From NCBI RefSeq assembly GCF_030413635.1, contig NZ_CP129235.1, positions 3,348,001 to 3,412,000 of the forward strand: a stretch of 64,000 bases of DNA, in the 5' to 3' direction. This DNA is from Planococcus shenhongbingii (GTDB lineage: Bacteria; Bacillota; Bacilli; Bacillales_A; Planococcaceae). Positions within the stretch are counted from its first letter, which is position 1. Each line of letters begins with the position of its first letter. The notes under the pieces are model-generated. The model ran no database searches, was not told where the DNA came from, and worked only from the letters and a program-made list of their open reading frames with translations. Shown piece by piece: positions 33,044 through 42,435 of this stretch. The translations under genes and the position numbers were made by a program.

Positions 33044-34543
33044 TTATTCACCGTCATACGCTGCAATCGCTGTAGCGATGGCGTCTTCAATTGGCGTAAC
33101 GGTGGCTAAATCATTGTTGATCACAATCGAAAAGACCAGCTTCTCTCCCTCTTTCGTGGTGGCATATCCGGATAATGAAGAAACAGCTGTCAGGCTTCCG
33201 GTTTTAGCTGTGACATTTCCTGTTGCTTCCCCTGTTTTCATCCGGTTGCGAAGCGTTCCTCCGACCATGCGGTCTGCTGCACCAGCTACTGGGAGAGAAG
33301 TTAAGAAAGTGTCATGCCAATCTTTTGGCTGCGCCGCGTAAAGCAGCTGAGAAATTTCATTCGCTGGAATCAAATTCACATGAGACATACCTGAAGCGTC
33401 GCGCAATTGAATGGTATCCGTATCGACGCCCAGCTCTGCCGCTACTTCTTCAATTACATCAAGGCCCGCGTCCCAGCTGCCTTCAGCGGATACCACCTGT
33501 CCCATCTCTTTGGCCAAAATTTCCGCGTGCCCGTTATTGCTCAGCTTCATGAACGGAATGAAAAGATCGCGCAGCGGCATGGATTTCCGATCAGCAAGCA
33601 TTGTGGTGCCTTCAGGGGTTTCTCCCATCTCTAGACCGTGATTGCCGGTCAATTGGATGCCCTCAGCCAGCAATGCGTTTTCAAATAAATCAAGCGCATA
33701 GCCGGCAGGCTCTGAGACCGCAATCCACTCGCGTGTCCGCGATCCTTCAAGCGGCATTTCCCCTTCAATAAGGATGTCATTTGTTCCGTGATCGCGTGTG
33801 ATGGAAACTGTCTTTTTCTGCCCCGCCGGCACGGTCGTTGTTTTATTGATGACATTTACATAATCCGTATGCGGCGTGAGTGTCACTTTTGTTTCGGTTC
33901 CTCTTTGATCTCCCGGATTGACTTCCACAATGACTGACCCGGCGTCGTAGTCTTCATTTGGTGAAGCAGTAAGGGCGGATACTTGCGCCCCGTAATAGTA
34001 GATTTCATCTTTCCAAGTGATGTCTTCAGACAACCGCTCGTCGTCATACCAAGTATCATCGCCGATTAAGTCGCCTTTCACTTTTTGGATGCCTTGGCTT
34101 TTCAATTCGGCAGCAAACTGTTCAAAGTCTTCCTGCAGCAAAGTCGGATCTCCTTTGCCTTTCAAATACAAATTGCCTTGCAGGACTTTTCCTTTAAGCT
34201 TGCCGTCTGTATGTATTTCCGTGGTGAACTGATAGTCTTCCCCAAGCGTTTCAAGTGCAGCCATACTGCTGAACAATTTCGTGTTCGACGCCGGTTTTAG
34301 GCGAACATCGCCGAAATGGTCGTAAATCACTTCCCCTGAATCAGCTTTTCGTACACTGACACCGGTGGTTGCCCCATCCAGCCGCTTATCCTGTAAAATT
34401 CCATTGATGTCATTAACCAACCCTGCATAGTCTTCATCCGCCCCCGCCGACTGGTTGCCATCACCCCATTGCATCGGCGAAAAAGCCAATACCGCTGCTA
34501 AAAATAAAAGAACTCCCCACTTCCAAGACCGCTTCTTTTCCAC
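33044..34543 (-). CDS. D-alanyl-D-alanine carboxypeptidase/endopeptidase (PBP4, family S13)
   Basis: A 499-residue penicillin-binding protein that trims or opens peptidoglycan cross-links outside the membrane. An N-terminal signal or anchor helix (WGVLLFLAAVLAFSP) is followed by the active-site S86-N-T-K89, the SNN motif (KLSNNGHAEIL) and KTG (TAKTGSLTAVSSLSGYA). It is closest in layout to B. subtilis DacC (PBP4a). The start is set at GTG 34543, eight bases after GGAG; longer in-frame starts would add an unlikely basic leader. It is monocistronic. Confidence 0.88.
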   Translation of the reverse strand: MEKKRSWKWGVLLFLAAVLAFSPMQWGDGNQSAGADEDYAGLVNDINGILQDKRLDGATTGVSVRKADSGEVIYDHFGDVRLKPASNTKLFSSMAALETLGEDYQFTTEIHTDGKLKGKVLQGNLYLKGKGDPTLLQEDFEQFAAELKSQGIQKVKGDLIGDDTWYDDERLSEDITWKDEIYYYGAQVSALTASPNEDYDAGSVIVEVNPGDQRGTETKVTLTPHTDYVNVINKTTTVPAGQKKTVSITRDHGTNDILIEGEMPLEGSRTREWIAVSEPAGYALDLFENALLAEGIQLTGNHGLEMGETPEGTTMLADRKSMPLRDLFIPFMKLSNNGHAEILAKEMGQVVSAEGSWDAGLDVIEEVAAELGVDTDTIQLRDASGMSHVNLIPANEISQLLYAAQPKDWHDTFLTSLPVAGAADRMVGGTLRNRMKTGEATGNVTAKTGSLTAVSSLSGYATTKEGEKLVFSIVINNDLATVTPIEDAIATAIAAYDGE

Positions 34544-34700
34544 TTTTCCATCTCCTTCAATCGTGTAATAACAGAAGCGTAGCATATCAATAGAAAGAAT
34601 ATTCCGTTTTTTATACAAATGAATCAATGAACATATAATTTTTATCATTAGTAGTAATATTATCCATTTTTTATTAAAAAATAATAGCTGGAAATGGCAA

Positions 34701-34777
34701 TTGGGCATATTACCTTGCTAGTTGGGCATAAAGCATCCAGAGTAGGGTATAATCGGCTTGAAGTAGAGCATAAAACG
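34701..34777. repeat. Degenerate 21-bp tandem repeat
   Basis: Three full units and a part (34701-34721, 34722-34742, 34743-34763, 34764-34777), each beginning TTGGGCATA, TTGGGCATA, TAGGGTATA or TAGAGCATA. The exact 21-base spacing keeps a reading frame open (34694-34897), but that frame is not a credible gene. Confidence 0.55.
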
Positions 34778-34782
34778 AAAAA

Positions 34783-34807
34783 AAGAGAGGCATGTCCTGC
34801 CTCTCTT
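34783..34807 (-). terminator. Terminator of the 89-residue protein gene
   Basis: A 10-bp stem (34783-34792 with 34798-34807) followed on the minus strand by a run of T. Confidence 0.75.
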
Positions 34808-34826
34808 CATACACCCGCTTTAATTT

Positions 34827-35096
34827 TCAGCCTTCCCACTGGATATCCGTTGAATGGACAAGCCGTTCTCCGACAAAAATCCGGCATTGCACTTTAAAAA
34901 GGAACAAACCGATCGAGACTTTGATGTCTTCAGTCTCGCCTTCATCATTTTGCACTTTCCCGAACAGCCGTGAACTCCAATGGAACCCCAATTGTTCATC
35001 CTGCAAAACGCCATCCACAAAAAGCTTTTCACTTGATAAGGTTTTCTCTACTTGAATTGTGTGCGATCCGTACTTCAACTTCCAGACATGCCTCAT
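34827..35096 (-). CDS. Conserved hypothetical protein, 89 residues
   Basis: A small beta-rich protein (MRHVWKLKYGSHTIQVEKTLSSEKLFVDGVLQDEQLGFHWSSRLFGKVQ..EDIKVSIGLFLFKVQCRIFVGERLV) without signal peptide. I recall similar short hypothetical proteins in Firmicutes but no function. AGGAGG lies about ten bases before the ATG, and it has its own terminator. It is not part of the rbs operon, whose terminator precedes it. Confidence 0.75.
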   Translation of the reverse strand: MRHVWKLKYGSHTIQVEKTLSSEKLFVDGVLQDEQLGFHWSSRLFGKVQNDEGETEDIKVSIGLFLFKVQCRIFVGERLVHSTDIQWEG

Positions 35097-35147
35097 ACCA
35101 TCGCCTCCTGCTCGTTACTGTTAAAGTCAGTATAGCAGAAATAGAAA

Positions 35148-35171
35148 AGGCATTGCGTTTCCGCAATGCCT
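35148..35171 (-). terminator. Terminator of the ribose operon
   Basis: A 10-bp perfect stem (35148-35157 with 35162-35171) just past rbsB, with TTTTC on the minus strand. Confidence 0.8.
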
Positions 35172-35181
35172 CGTTTTCTAA

Positions 35182-36105
35182 TTATTGTTTCACCAATTCC
35201 AGTTCAACCGGAATCGATGCTTCCACTTCTTCGCCATCCAATGCTTTTACAGCAGTCTCGACTGCTGTCTGCCCGATCAATTCCGGCTTCTGGGCAATGG
35301 TTCCAGCCAAGCGGCCTTCTTCCACCGCTTTAACTGCGTCTTCTGTTGCATCGAAGCCAACCACTGTGATGTCTTTTCCTGCTGCTTCAATCGCTTCAAG
35401 AGCGCCCAATGCCATTTCGTCGTTGTGCGCAAACACTCCCTTAATGTCAGGGTTTCCTTGAAGAATGTTTTCCATAACCGTCAAACCTTCTGCACGGTCA
35501 AAATTAGCTGTTTGTTTCGCTACTACTTCTAAACCTTCTACTGCTACTTTGTTGAAGCCTTCTCCGCGTTCACGTGCTGCAGAAGCTCCTGGCACGCCTT
35601 CCAGTTCAGCTACTTGTGCGCCGTCGCCAACAAGCGACAATAAGTATTCTCCTGCCATTTCCCCACCGGCAATGTTGTCTGATGCAATATGGGAAACAAC
35701 TTCTCCGACTGCTGCGCTTCGGTCAACTGTAATCACAGGAATGTTTGCTGAATTGGCAGATTCAACTGCTGCAGCCACCGCTTCAGAATCCACAGGGTTG
35801 ATCATGATTAAATCCACGCCTTGCTGAATTAAATCTTCAACGTCACTTGCCTGCTTTGCTGCATCATCTTGAGCATCTACTACAGAAATCGTTGCGCCCA
35901 GTTCTTTCGCTTTCGCTTCAGCACCTTCACTCAATGTGACAAAGAACGGGTTATTCAATGTAGAAATAGAGAAACCGATTTTGTAATCTCCACCCGATTC
36001 TCCACCGCCTCCAGCATCCTCTGATTCAGAACCAGGCGCTTCCATTGAACATGCTGCCAAAATCATCATTGCTGCCAATACCAATAGTAAAAATATTTTC
36101 TTCAT
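35182..36105 (-). CDS. rbsB: Ribose ABC transporter substrate-binding lipoprotein
   Basis: A 307-residue lipoprotein (MILAAC lipobox, Cys about 19, then a Glu/Gly linker) of the periplasmic-binding-protein 1 family. GFSISTLNNPFFVTLSEGAEAKAKELGA and NPVDSEAVAAAVESANSANIPVITVDRS are typical of RbsB. It binds D-ribose outside the membrane and delivers it to RbsC. AAGGGGTG precedes the ATG, 13 bases after the rbsC stop. It is the last gene of the operon. Confidence 0.95.
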   Translation of the reverse strand: MKKIFLLLVLAAMMILAACSMEAPGSESEDAGGGGESGGDYKIGFSISTLNNPFFVTLSEGAEAKAKELGATISVVDAQDDAAKQASDVEDLIQQGVDLIMINPVDSEAVAAAVESANSANIPVITVDRSAAVGEVVSHIASDNIAGGEMAGEYLLSLVGDGAQVAELEGVPGASAARERGEGFNKVAVEGLEVVAKQTANFDRAEGLTVMENILQGNPDIKGVFAHNDEMALGALEAIEAAGKDITVVGFDATEDAVKAVEEGRLAGTIAQKPELIGQTAVETAVKALDGEEVEASIPVELELVKQ

Positions 36106-36118
36106 TTTCTTACACCCC

Positions 36119-37063
36119 TTATGCTGTTTTTTTGCGGTCCAGGAGAACCGCCAATAATATTACTGCACCTTTGACCACTTGCTGAAAAAAGGATGAAACC
36201 CCGATCAAATTCAATCCATTATTCAAGACGCCGATGATCAATGCACCGATCAAAGTGCCGACAATCCATCCCCGGCCTCCCGTTAAACTGGTGCCGCCAA
36301 GGACAACCGCTGCAATGGCATCCAGTTCAAACATTTCCCCTGCTGTAGGCTGAGCTGAGTTCAGCCGTGAAGTCAGGATTAAAGAAGCAAGTCCGGCAAG
36401 CAGACCAACCAATGCATATACATAGATTTTAATGCGGTCGGCATTGATGCCTGAAAGAATAGATGCTTCTTCATTGCCTCCTACTGCAAACACACGCCTG
36501 CCAAATGTGGTCTTTTTCAAGATAAAGTACAGAATCCCGAAACTGATGAGCATCGTAACCACAGGAATTGGAATCCCTAGAAAATAACCTTTCCCAAGCA
36601 TCTGGAAAGCCATACTGTCACCCAGGCCCGAAATCGGACGGCCTTCTGTATAAACCAGCGTCAAGCCACGATAAATCGTCATTGTGGCAAGTGTCGCAAT
36701 AAATGGTGCCACTTTTCCTTTGGCAATGATGATTCCATTTATCGCCCCTAAAACAGCTCCGAGCAATAATCCGAGCAGCATGGCCAGAATCGGGTCCATC
36801 CCGCTCGCCATCATCCCGGCTGTAACAGCACCGGTAAGGGCGAGTATCGAACCGACCGATAAATCAATTCCTCCGGTTAAAATGACAAACGTCATTCCGA
36901 ATGCGATCAGCGCATTCATTGAAACTTGCCGCAAAACATTCAGCAAGTTATTCGCAGCCAGAAATCTTGGCTCTAAAATAGAGATAATAAGGACAATAAG
37001 GATCAATCCGATAAACGGAGCGATTTTTTGAAGCACCGATTGGTTACCTGTTTTCAACTGCAA
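36119..37063 (-). CDS. rbsC: Ribose ABC transporter permease
   Basis: A 314-residue membrane permease with eight to ten helices. RbsC marks are [31 protein letters not shown] and [42 protein letters not shown]. The start is placed at TTG 37063 because AGGAGGTG, inside the rbsA coding end, lies eight bases before it; this overlaps rbsA by 20 bases. A TTG seven codons earlier lies ahead of that ribosome site and is less likely. Confidence 0.92.
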   Translation of the reverse strand: MQLKTGNQSVLQKIAPFIGLILIVLIISILEPRFLAANNLLNVLRQVSMNALIAFGMTFVILTGGIDLSVGSILALTGAVTAGMMASGMDPILAMLLGLLLGAVLGAINGIIIAKGKVAPFIATLATMTIYRGLTLVYTEGRPISGLGDSMAFQMLGKGYFLGIPIPVVTMLISFGILYFILKKTTFGRRVFAVGGNEEASILSGINADRIKIYVYALVGLLAGLASLILTSRLNSAQPTAGEMFELDAIAAVVLGGTSLTGGRGWIVGTLIGALIIGVLNNGLNLIGVSSFFQQVVKGAVILLAVLLDRKKTA

Positions 37064-38546
37064 GTTTTCCACCTCCTGTAGCAAAATGCATAATTCGTTC
37101 CTGCGTCATTTCCTGTTTCGGCAGATCGGCCGTCACTTTTCCTTCGTGCATAACGATGACCCGATCTGCCATGCCAATCACTTCCGGCAATTCAGATGAA
37201 ATCATCAAAATCGCCACGCCGCGTTCAGCCAGCTCGTTGATGATCGAGTAAATTTCTTTTTTCGCTCCGACATCGACGCCGCGAGTCGGTTCATCGAGAA
37301 TCAGCAGTTCCGGTTCGATTCCTAGCCATTTAGCAATTACCACTTTCTGCTGATTCCCACCGCTCAGTGATTTTGCTGTCTGGGTCGGCCCCGAAGTCCG
37401 GATCCCTAAACGTTTGACCATCCGATCATATAGCGAACGCTCTTTATCTTTCGAAATCAAGCCATTCTTGGAAATAGAAGAAAAGTTGGTCATGCTGACA
37501 TTCTCTTCTACGCTAAAATCAACAATCAACCCTTCGGATTTCCGGTCTTCTGTTACGTAACCGATTCCCAGTTCTTTTGCAGTCTTTGGCTTATCGATTT
37601 TGACTTGGCGGCCGTCCAACTCAATCGTCCCTGTATCCGCTTTCTTATAGCCAAACAAAGATTGAGCCACTTCTGTACGCCCAGCTCCCATCAAACCGGC
37701 AATCGAAAGGACTTCCCCTTTTCGGATTTCGAATGAGACATTTTCGAAACAGTCTTTCCGCGACAATCCTTTGACTGCCAATTTGACTTCTCCGATTTGC
37801 GCATTGCGCTCAGGAAAGCGTTCACCCAGTTCACGCCCAACCATCATTTGGACAATTTCTTCAAAAGAAGTTTCACTGATATTCCGGTCTCCAACATACT
37901 GGCCGTCCCGCAATATAGTGATGCGGTCACATAGAGAGAAAATCTCTTCCATTCGGTGAGATATGTAGATGAACGAAACTCCTTTGCTCTGCAAATTGCG
38001 GATTGTCGCAAACAGCGTGTCAATCTCCCGGTCTGTTAAAGCAGCAGTCGGTTCATCCATGACAATCACTTCAGCCTCGGCAGACAGCGCTTTTGCAATC
38101 TCTACGATTTGCTGCTGTCCAACCGAAAGCATGCTGGCTGGCTGAGATGGGTCGACATTCAAACCGAGTTCTGATAAAGCCTTGCGCGTTTTCTCCCGCA
38201 TATCTTTGGTCTTTAAAATTCCACTGCGTCCAAATGTTTCTTCTTTTCCCAGAAAAAGATTATCGGTAATCGACAAATGCGGCAGAATGTTTAATTCTTG
38301 ATGAATCACTGCAATTCCGGCTTCTTCTGCTTGCTTAGGCGAAGTGAAATGGACTTCTTTCCCTTTTACTTCAACGGTTCCGCTGTCGCGGAAATAAATG
38401 CCGGTCAATATTTTCATCAATGTCGATTTCCCTGCACCGTTTTCCCCCATCAATGCATGGATTTCTCCTTTTTCCAAAGAAAATTGGACGTTATTAAGAA
38501 CTTTGTTTCCACTGAACGATTTTGATATATTGTTCATTTTTATCAT
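37044..38546 (-). CDS. rbsA: Ribose ABC transporter ATPase (double cassette)
   Basis: A 500-residue protein with two ATPase cassettes. The first is complete: [27 protein letters not shown] and [15 protein letters not shown]. The second has the degenerate Walker A usual in RbsA ([17 protein letters not shown]) but keeps [15 protein letters not shown] and [16 protein letters not shown]. It drives ribose import with RbsB and RbsC. GGGAGGTG lies seven bases before the ATG, and rbsD ends 17 bases upstream. Confidence 0.95.
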   Translation of the reverse strand: MIKMNNISKSFSGNKVLNNVQFSLEKGEIHALMGENGAGKSTLMKILTGIYFRDSGTVEVKGKEVHFTSPKQAEEAGIAVIHQELNILPHLSITDNLFLGKEETFGRSGILKTKDMREKTRKALSELGLNVDPSQPASMLSVGQQQIVEIAKALSAEAEVIVMDEPTAALTDREIDTLFATIRNLQSKGVSFIYISHRMEEIFSLCDRITILRDGQYVGDRNISETSFEEIVQMMVGRELGERFPERNAQIGEVKLAVKGLSRKDCFENVSFEIRKGEVLSIAGLMGAGRTEVAQSLFGYKKADTGTIELDGRQVKIDKPKTAKELGIGYVTEDRKSEGLIVDFSVEENVSMTNFSSISKNGLISKDKERSLYDRMVKRLGIRTSGPTQTAKSLSGGNQQKVVIAKWLGIEPELLILDEPTRGVDVGAKKEIYSIINELAERGVAILMISSELPEVIGMADRVIVMHEGKVTADLPKQEMTQERIMHFATGGGKLAVENR

Positions 38547-38563
38547 GGCGGCTCACCTCCCTG

Positions 38564-38950
38564 TTAAAAAATTACCCCGGAACGAAGGATGATATTCGCA
38601 TAAGGGGTAGCTTCTCCTGTGCGTATAATCAGTTTTGCTTGCTTGCTTTGTTCTTTCAGTTCCTCATGCGATATGTAGCCGGCTTCAATTTGGTCCAGAA
38701 TTCCAGTTTCCACTTCCCGATTCCCTTCTGTTATTTCCCGGGCAATAAAAGCCGCTTCCACTTGGAAATCTTCTAGAATTGCCTCTAAAACAGTTAAAAA
38801 AGAAGGCTCCCCGATACGGAAGGATAAATCAATGCACGGTACACCTTTTGGAATTGGCAATCCGCAGTCGCCTATCACCAATAAGTCTGTATGGCCGAAT
38901 GATGCGAGAGAAGCTGCAATATCCCGATTGATCATTCCCAATTTCTTCAT
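38564..38950 (-). CDS. rbsD: D-ribose pyranase
   Basis: A 128-residue enzyme that interconverts beta-pyranose and furanose forms of ribose before phosphorylation. MKKLGMINRDIAASLASFGHTDLLVIGDCGLPIPKGVPCIDLSF carries the catalytic His20 region, and the C-terminal RTGEATPYANIILRSGV is also typical. It overlaps the rbsK stop by four bases (ATGA), so it is translationally coupled. Confidence 0.94.
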   Translation of the reverse strand: MKKLGMINRDIAASLASFGHTDLLVIGDCGLPIPKGVPCIDLSFRIGEPSFLTVLEAILEDFQVEAAFIAREITEGNREVETGILDQIEAGYISHEELKEQSKQAKLIIRTGEATPYANIILRSGVIF

Positions 38951-39828
38951 AGCCGTTCCCCTTTCAAGCGTGCCAATACTTCTTCCCTTTTAGGCATTCC
39001 GCCTTGGGCACCAAATTTTTCAACAGACAAGGAAGCTGCTGCATTAGCGAATCGCACCGCCTCTTCAAATGGCATAGCTTCAGCCAGCGCAACACCAAGC
39101 GCACCGTTGAATGTATCTCCAGCACCCGTTGTATCAACAGCTTCGGTTGTGAACCCTTCAACTATGACGTGGCGGGAGCCATCAAAATAGCGCGCCCCTT
39201 GTTGGCCGATTGTGACGATAAGCCGGTTTGGATACTGTTCGAGCGCTTTTTCCCAATCTTCGCCAAACATCTCTTCCGCCTCTGTTTCATTCGGCGTTAA
39301 ATACGTTGCATAGGGCAGAAAACTATCAGTGAAGCCTGTTGCCGGAGCCGGATTCAAAATAGTCGGCACCCCGTGCTGATGACAAATTTCCAAAGTCCTC
39401 TGAATAACCGGAATCGGCATCTCCAATTGCATGATCACCATGCTGCTTCGTGACAACTGCGATTCAAAGGTATCCATTTCTTCCGCTTTCAGACCATGAT
39501 TCGCTCCCGGAACGACGATAATCCGGTTGTCGCCTTCAGACAATAGGATGTTGGCAATGCCGCTTGTTCCCGGCATCCGTTTCACCGCTTCTATGTGGAC
39601 GGATTCTATTTTCAATCCAGCAAGCAGCTCATCGCCGAAAGCATCAGTGCCAACCGCTCCAATCATATGCACTTCACTTCCAAGCCGAGCGGCTGCAACG
39701 GCCTGGTTGGCACCTTTCCCTCCAGGTACTGTCGTATATAGATCGCCCAAAGCCGTTTCTCCTTGTTTTGGAAAACGGCTGGTGCGCACGACCAAGTCCA
39801 TGTTAATGCTTCCCACTACTGTAATCAC
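38947..39828 (-). CDS. rbsK: Ribokinase
   Basis: A 293-residue PfkB-family kinase making ribose 5-phosphate. It has the two PfkB signatures, PGGKGANQAVAAARLG near residue 35 and DTTGAGDTFNGALGVAL (about 238-254, catalytic Asp in GAGD). VVGSINMDLVVRTSRFPKQGET is the typical start. It overlaps rbsR and rbsD by four bases at each end. Confidence 0.95.
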   Translation of the reverse strand: MITVVGSINMDLVVRTSRFPKQGETALGDLYTTVPGGKGANQAVAAARLGSEVHMIGAVGTDAFGDELLAGLKIESVHIEAVKRMPGTSGIANILLSEGDNRIIVVPGANHGLKAEEMDTFESQLSRSSMVIMQLEMPIPVIQRTLEICHQHGVPTILNPAPATGFTDSFLPYATYLTPNETEAEEMFGEDWEKALEQYPNRLIVTIGQQGARYFDGSRHVIVEGFTTEAVDTTGAGDTFNGALGVALAEAMPFEEAVRFANAAASLSVEKFGAQGGMPKREEVLARLKGERL

Positions 39829-40808
39829 TCTTCCACGCTCCTTGTAGTTCCCCGGATTTTCAATTCCACTGGCACTTCATAAAAATGCTGTTCTTCCGTT
39901 TGATTTTCTATCCGTTTGATTAAAACTCGGGTGGCGATAGCGCCCATTTTATAAATGTCCTGTGCTACTGTCGTCAATCCGGGCGACAGCATTTCCCCCA
40001 TCGCGATTCCGTCAAAGCCCACGATCTGCAGCTCATCCGGCACACTGATGCCAAGCGTATTCGCCGCCTTCAAAGCGCCTGCTGCAGACACATCGCTGCT
40101 GGCGAATATGCCATCAATATCTTTTTGTTCCTGCAGAATGCTTTCTACTATTTTTTCTGATTCCGTAAAATGGAATGGACAAATGGCCACGTGATGTTCA
40201 ATGCCGGAATGGCGGATGACATCCATAAACCCTTCATAGCGATCATTCGCCGGATTCAATTCTTCCGGTCCCCGCAGAAAGAGAATTTTCTTGCAGCCTC
40301 TTTCCAATAGCGCGCGGGTTCCGATTCCAGCGCCTTCCCGGTTATTGGAAGCTACCGTAGGAATATTCGCATTGATCGCCCGGTCAAGTGCTACGATCGG
40401 CAAAGGAATATTGGCATAATGGGGAGCATCCAACTGGTTGGAGGTGACGATAAATCCGTCAATGTATTTTTTTCTCAATGTTTCAATATAATTTTTTTCC
40501 TTTTCAGGGTTTTCATCCGAATTGCATAAGATGACCGTATAGCCATATGTCAAGGCGACATCTTCAACGGCGCGGGCCAATTCCGGAAAAAAAGGGTTGG
40601 TAATGTCGGGTACAATAAGGCCGATGATGTTCGTCTTTTTCGTGTTGAGAGAACGGGCAACTGGATTCAGCTCATATTTCAACTCTTTAACAGCGTCAGC
40701 GACCGCTCTCGCTGCTTCTCCGCTGACATATCCGCTGTCATTCAAGTAACGGGACACGGTCGCCACTGAAACTCCCGCTTTCTTTGCCACGTCTCTAATC
40801 GTCGTCAT
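39825..40808 (-). CDS. rbsR: Ribose operon repressor, LacI family
   Basis: A 327-residue repressor with an N-terminal LacI-type helix-turn-helix (TTIRDVAKKAGVSVATVSRYLNDSGYVSGEAARAV) and a sugar-binding core (IGLIVPDITNPFFPELARAVEDVALTYGYTVILCNSDENPEKE). It is the first gene of the operon and should bind the palindrome at 40832-40845. ATG 40808 is chosen because GGAG lies seven bases upstream; an ATG at 40814 would be too close to it. Confidence 0.93.
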   Translation of the reverse strand: MTTIRDVAKKAGVSVATVSRYLNDSGYVSGEAARAVADAVKELKYELNPVARSLNTKKTNIIGLIVPDITNPFFPELARAVEDVALTYGYTVILCNSDENPEKEKNYIETLRKKYIDGFIVTSNQLDAPHYANIPLPIVALDRAINANIPTVASNNREGAGIGTRALLERGCKKILFLRGPEELNPANDRYEGFMDVIRHSGIEHHVAICPFHFTESEKIVESILQEQKDIDGIFASSDVSAAGALKAANTLGISVPDELQIVGFDGIAMGEMLSPGLTTVAQDIYKMGAIATRVLIKRIENQTEEQHFYEVPVELKIRGTTRSVEE

Positions 40809-40831
40809 AATCATACTCCGTTCTCTAAATA

Positions 40832-40845
40832 TGTAACCGGTTACA
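40832..40845. promoter_or_regulatory. RbsR operator, also fitting a CcpA cre site
   Basis: TGTAACCGGTTACA is a perfect 14-bp palindrome just downstream of the -10 box and 23 bases before the rbsR start. It matches the cre consensus TGWAANCGNTNWCA at every fixed position. Confidence 0.8.
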
Positions 40846-40849
40846 CAAA

Positions 40850-40878
40850 AATATACATCGTTCCATAAAATCTGTCAA
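40850..40878 (-). promoter_or_regulatory. SigA promoter of the rbs operon
   Basis: Minus-strand TTGACA (40878-40873), exactly 17 bases, TATATT (40855-40850). Confidence 0.85.
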
Positions 40879-40896
40879 TATGAATTTTTGCAATAA

Positions 40897-40927
40897 AAAA
40901 ACAGACTTTCATTGAAAGTCTGTTTTT
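40897..40927 (-). terminator. Terminator of the dicarboxylate symporter gene
   Basis: A 14-bp perfect stem (40897-40910 with 40914-40927) with an ATT loop and an A/T-rich tail, between the symporter gene and the rbs promoter. Confidence 0.82.
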
Positions 40928-40945
40928 CTCGATTCATTTATCATT

Positions 40946-42190
40946 TTAAGCATTTACTTCTTCAGTTTTCTGCAGACGCTTTTCTTCTGTTTCCGCTACA
41001 TAAACTGCGCAAGCTGCATCGCCCGTAATGTTAACGGCGGTTCTTGTCATATCAAGCAAGCGGTCAATACCGATGATCAGACCAATTCCTTCAACCGGCA
41101 GCCCAACGCTGCTAAGGACCATTGCCAGCATGATGAGGCCGACGCCCGGAACTCCTGCAGTCCCGACACTGGCTAATACTGCTGTCAATACAACTGTAGC
41201 AAGCTCTACTAATGTCAATTCAATTCCAAAGGCCTGTGCAATGAATATCGTTGCAACACCTTGCATGATTGCAGTGCCGTCCATATTGATAGTCGCCCCA
41301 AGCGGCTGTACAAATGAACTGATGGATTTTGGCACGCCTAAATCTTTTTGTGCCACTTCCATCGATACCGGCAAGGTCGCATTACTGCTGGATGTACTAA
41401 ATGCTACACTCATTGCTGGTGCAAATTTCTTGAAGAACCAGATTGGATTTTTCTTTGCCAAAAATGCAACCGTTCCCCCATATGTAACCACAGAATGAAT
41501 AAAAAGTGCAGCTAAAATTACTATCATATAAGATCCCATTGCTTTCATCGCTGAAAACCCTTGAGACCCTACCGCTGTCGCAATCAATCCGAATGTACCA
41601 TACGGTGCAAACTTCATGACCAAGCCCACCAGATACATCATGACTTCGTTTCCTTGTTCAATAAGATTGAAGATCCCTTTTGTCTTTTCACCAAGCGCTG
41701 TCAGTGCCAGTCCAATAAATACGGCAAACACAATAATTTGAAGCATATTGCCTTCTGTCATAGCAGCCAACGGGTTGTCTGGAATAATATTTAATAGCGT
41801 ATCAGCTACGGAAGGAGCTTCCTCACTTTCAAATGAAGCACTTCCAAGATCAAAATCTCCTGCAAGGCCAGGTTTGATTATTGTTGCCAGACTAAGCCCA
41901 ATTATAATCGCAATTGTCGTAGTCACTAAGAAATATGTAACCGTCTTAAAGCCGATGCGCCCCAGTTTAGCTGGATCACCAAGTCCTGCTGTCCCCAAAA
42001 TGATAGAGAACAGTACAAGTGGTACTACAAGCATACTGATCATGCTCAAAAATAGTTGGCCAAGCGGCACAAATAAAAATGTATTTAAATTTTCGAAAGC
42101 TCCGGGTGCAAATAAATTAATAAGTAATCCTACAATAGCACCTGTAACAAGTCCGGTTAATACTTTTACAGTTAAACTCGTTTTTTTCAT
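40946..42190 (-). CDS. Dicarboxylate/amino acid:cation symporter (DAACS family)
   Basis: A 414-residue symporter of the GltP/GltT/DctP type, eight helices and two re-entrant loops. Family marks are the serine-rich loop AFSTSSSNATLPVSMEVA, NMDGTAIMQGVATIFIAQAFG, VGTAGVPGVGLIMLAMVLSSVGLP and GIDRLLDMTRTAVNITGDA. It imports glutamate, aspartate or C4-dicarboxylates with Na+ or H+; which one cannot be decided. GAGGAAG lies before the ATG. The 245-base upstream gap (42191-42435) shows no recognised operator. Confidence 0.92.
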   Translation of the reverse strand: MKKTSLTVKVLTGLVTGAIVGLLINLFAPGAFENLNTFLFVPLGQLFLSMISMLVVPLVLFSIILGTAGLGDPAKLGRIGFKTVTYFLVTTTIAIIIGLSLATIIKPGLAGDFDLGSASFESEEAPSVADTLLNIIPDNPLAAMTEGNMLQIIVFAVFIGLALTALGEKTKGIFNLIEQGNEVMMYLVGLVMKFAPYGTFGLIATAVGSQGFSAMKAMGSYMIVILAALFIHSVVTYGGTVAFLAKKNPIWFFKKFAPAMSVAFSTSSSNATLPVSMEVAQKDLGVPKSISSFVQPLGATINMDGTAIMQGVATIFIAQAFGIELTLVELATVVLTAVLASVGTAGVPGVGLIMLAMVLSSVGLPVEGIGLIIGIDRLLDMTRTAVNITGDAACAVYVAETEEKRLQKTEEVNA

Positions 42191-42435
42191 GTATCTCTTC
42201 CTCTTTTTTTTGACTTAGACATTAGTTTAACTGAAAATCAAATTAATATACAAGTATTAAATGTATTCAGCTAACGACAATAATTAATATACTTCGATAT
42301 CATTATGGCTCCTAGATATATTACCCTACTGAACTTTCCAATATTCAATAAATTTAAAAAGGAAGGGTATGGAAGCGGGCTGAAAGGCATAATAATAACC
42401 CACTTTCCTTAATAAGGAAAATATGTTATTTTACA

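Noticed and set aside
34694..34897. 67-codon ORF over the 21-bp tandem repeat
   Set aside because: The 21-bp period keeps the frame open by chance; it runs through a terminator and has no ribosome site.
42404..42420. TTTCCTTA-A-TAAGGAAA palindrome upstream of the symporter and beyond the quinone-reductase stop
   Set aside because: A/T-rich with no U run in the right place; could be chance, so not called a terminator or operator.
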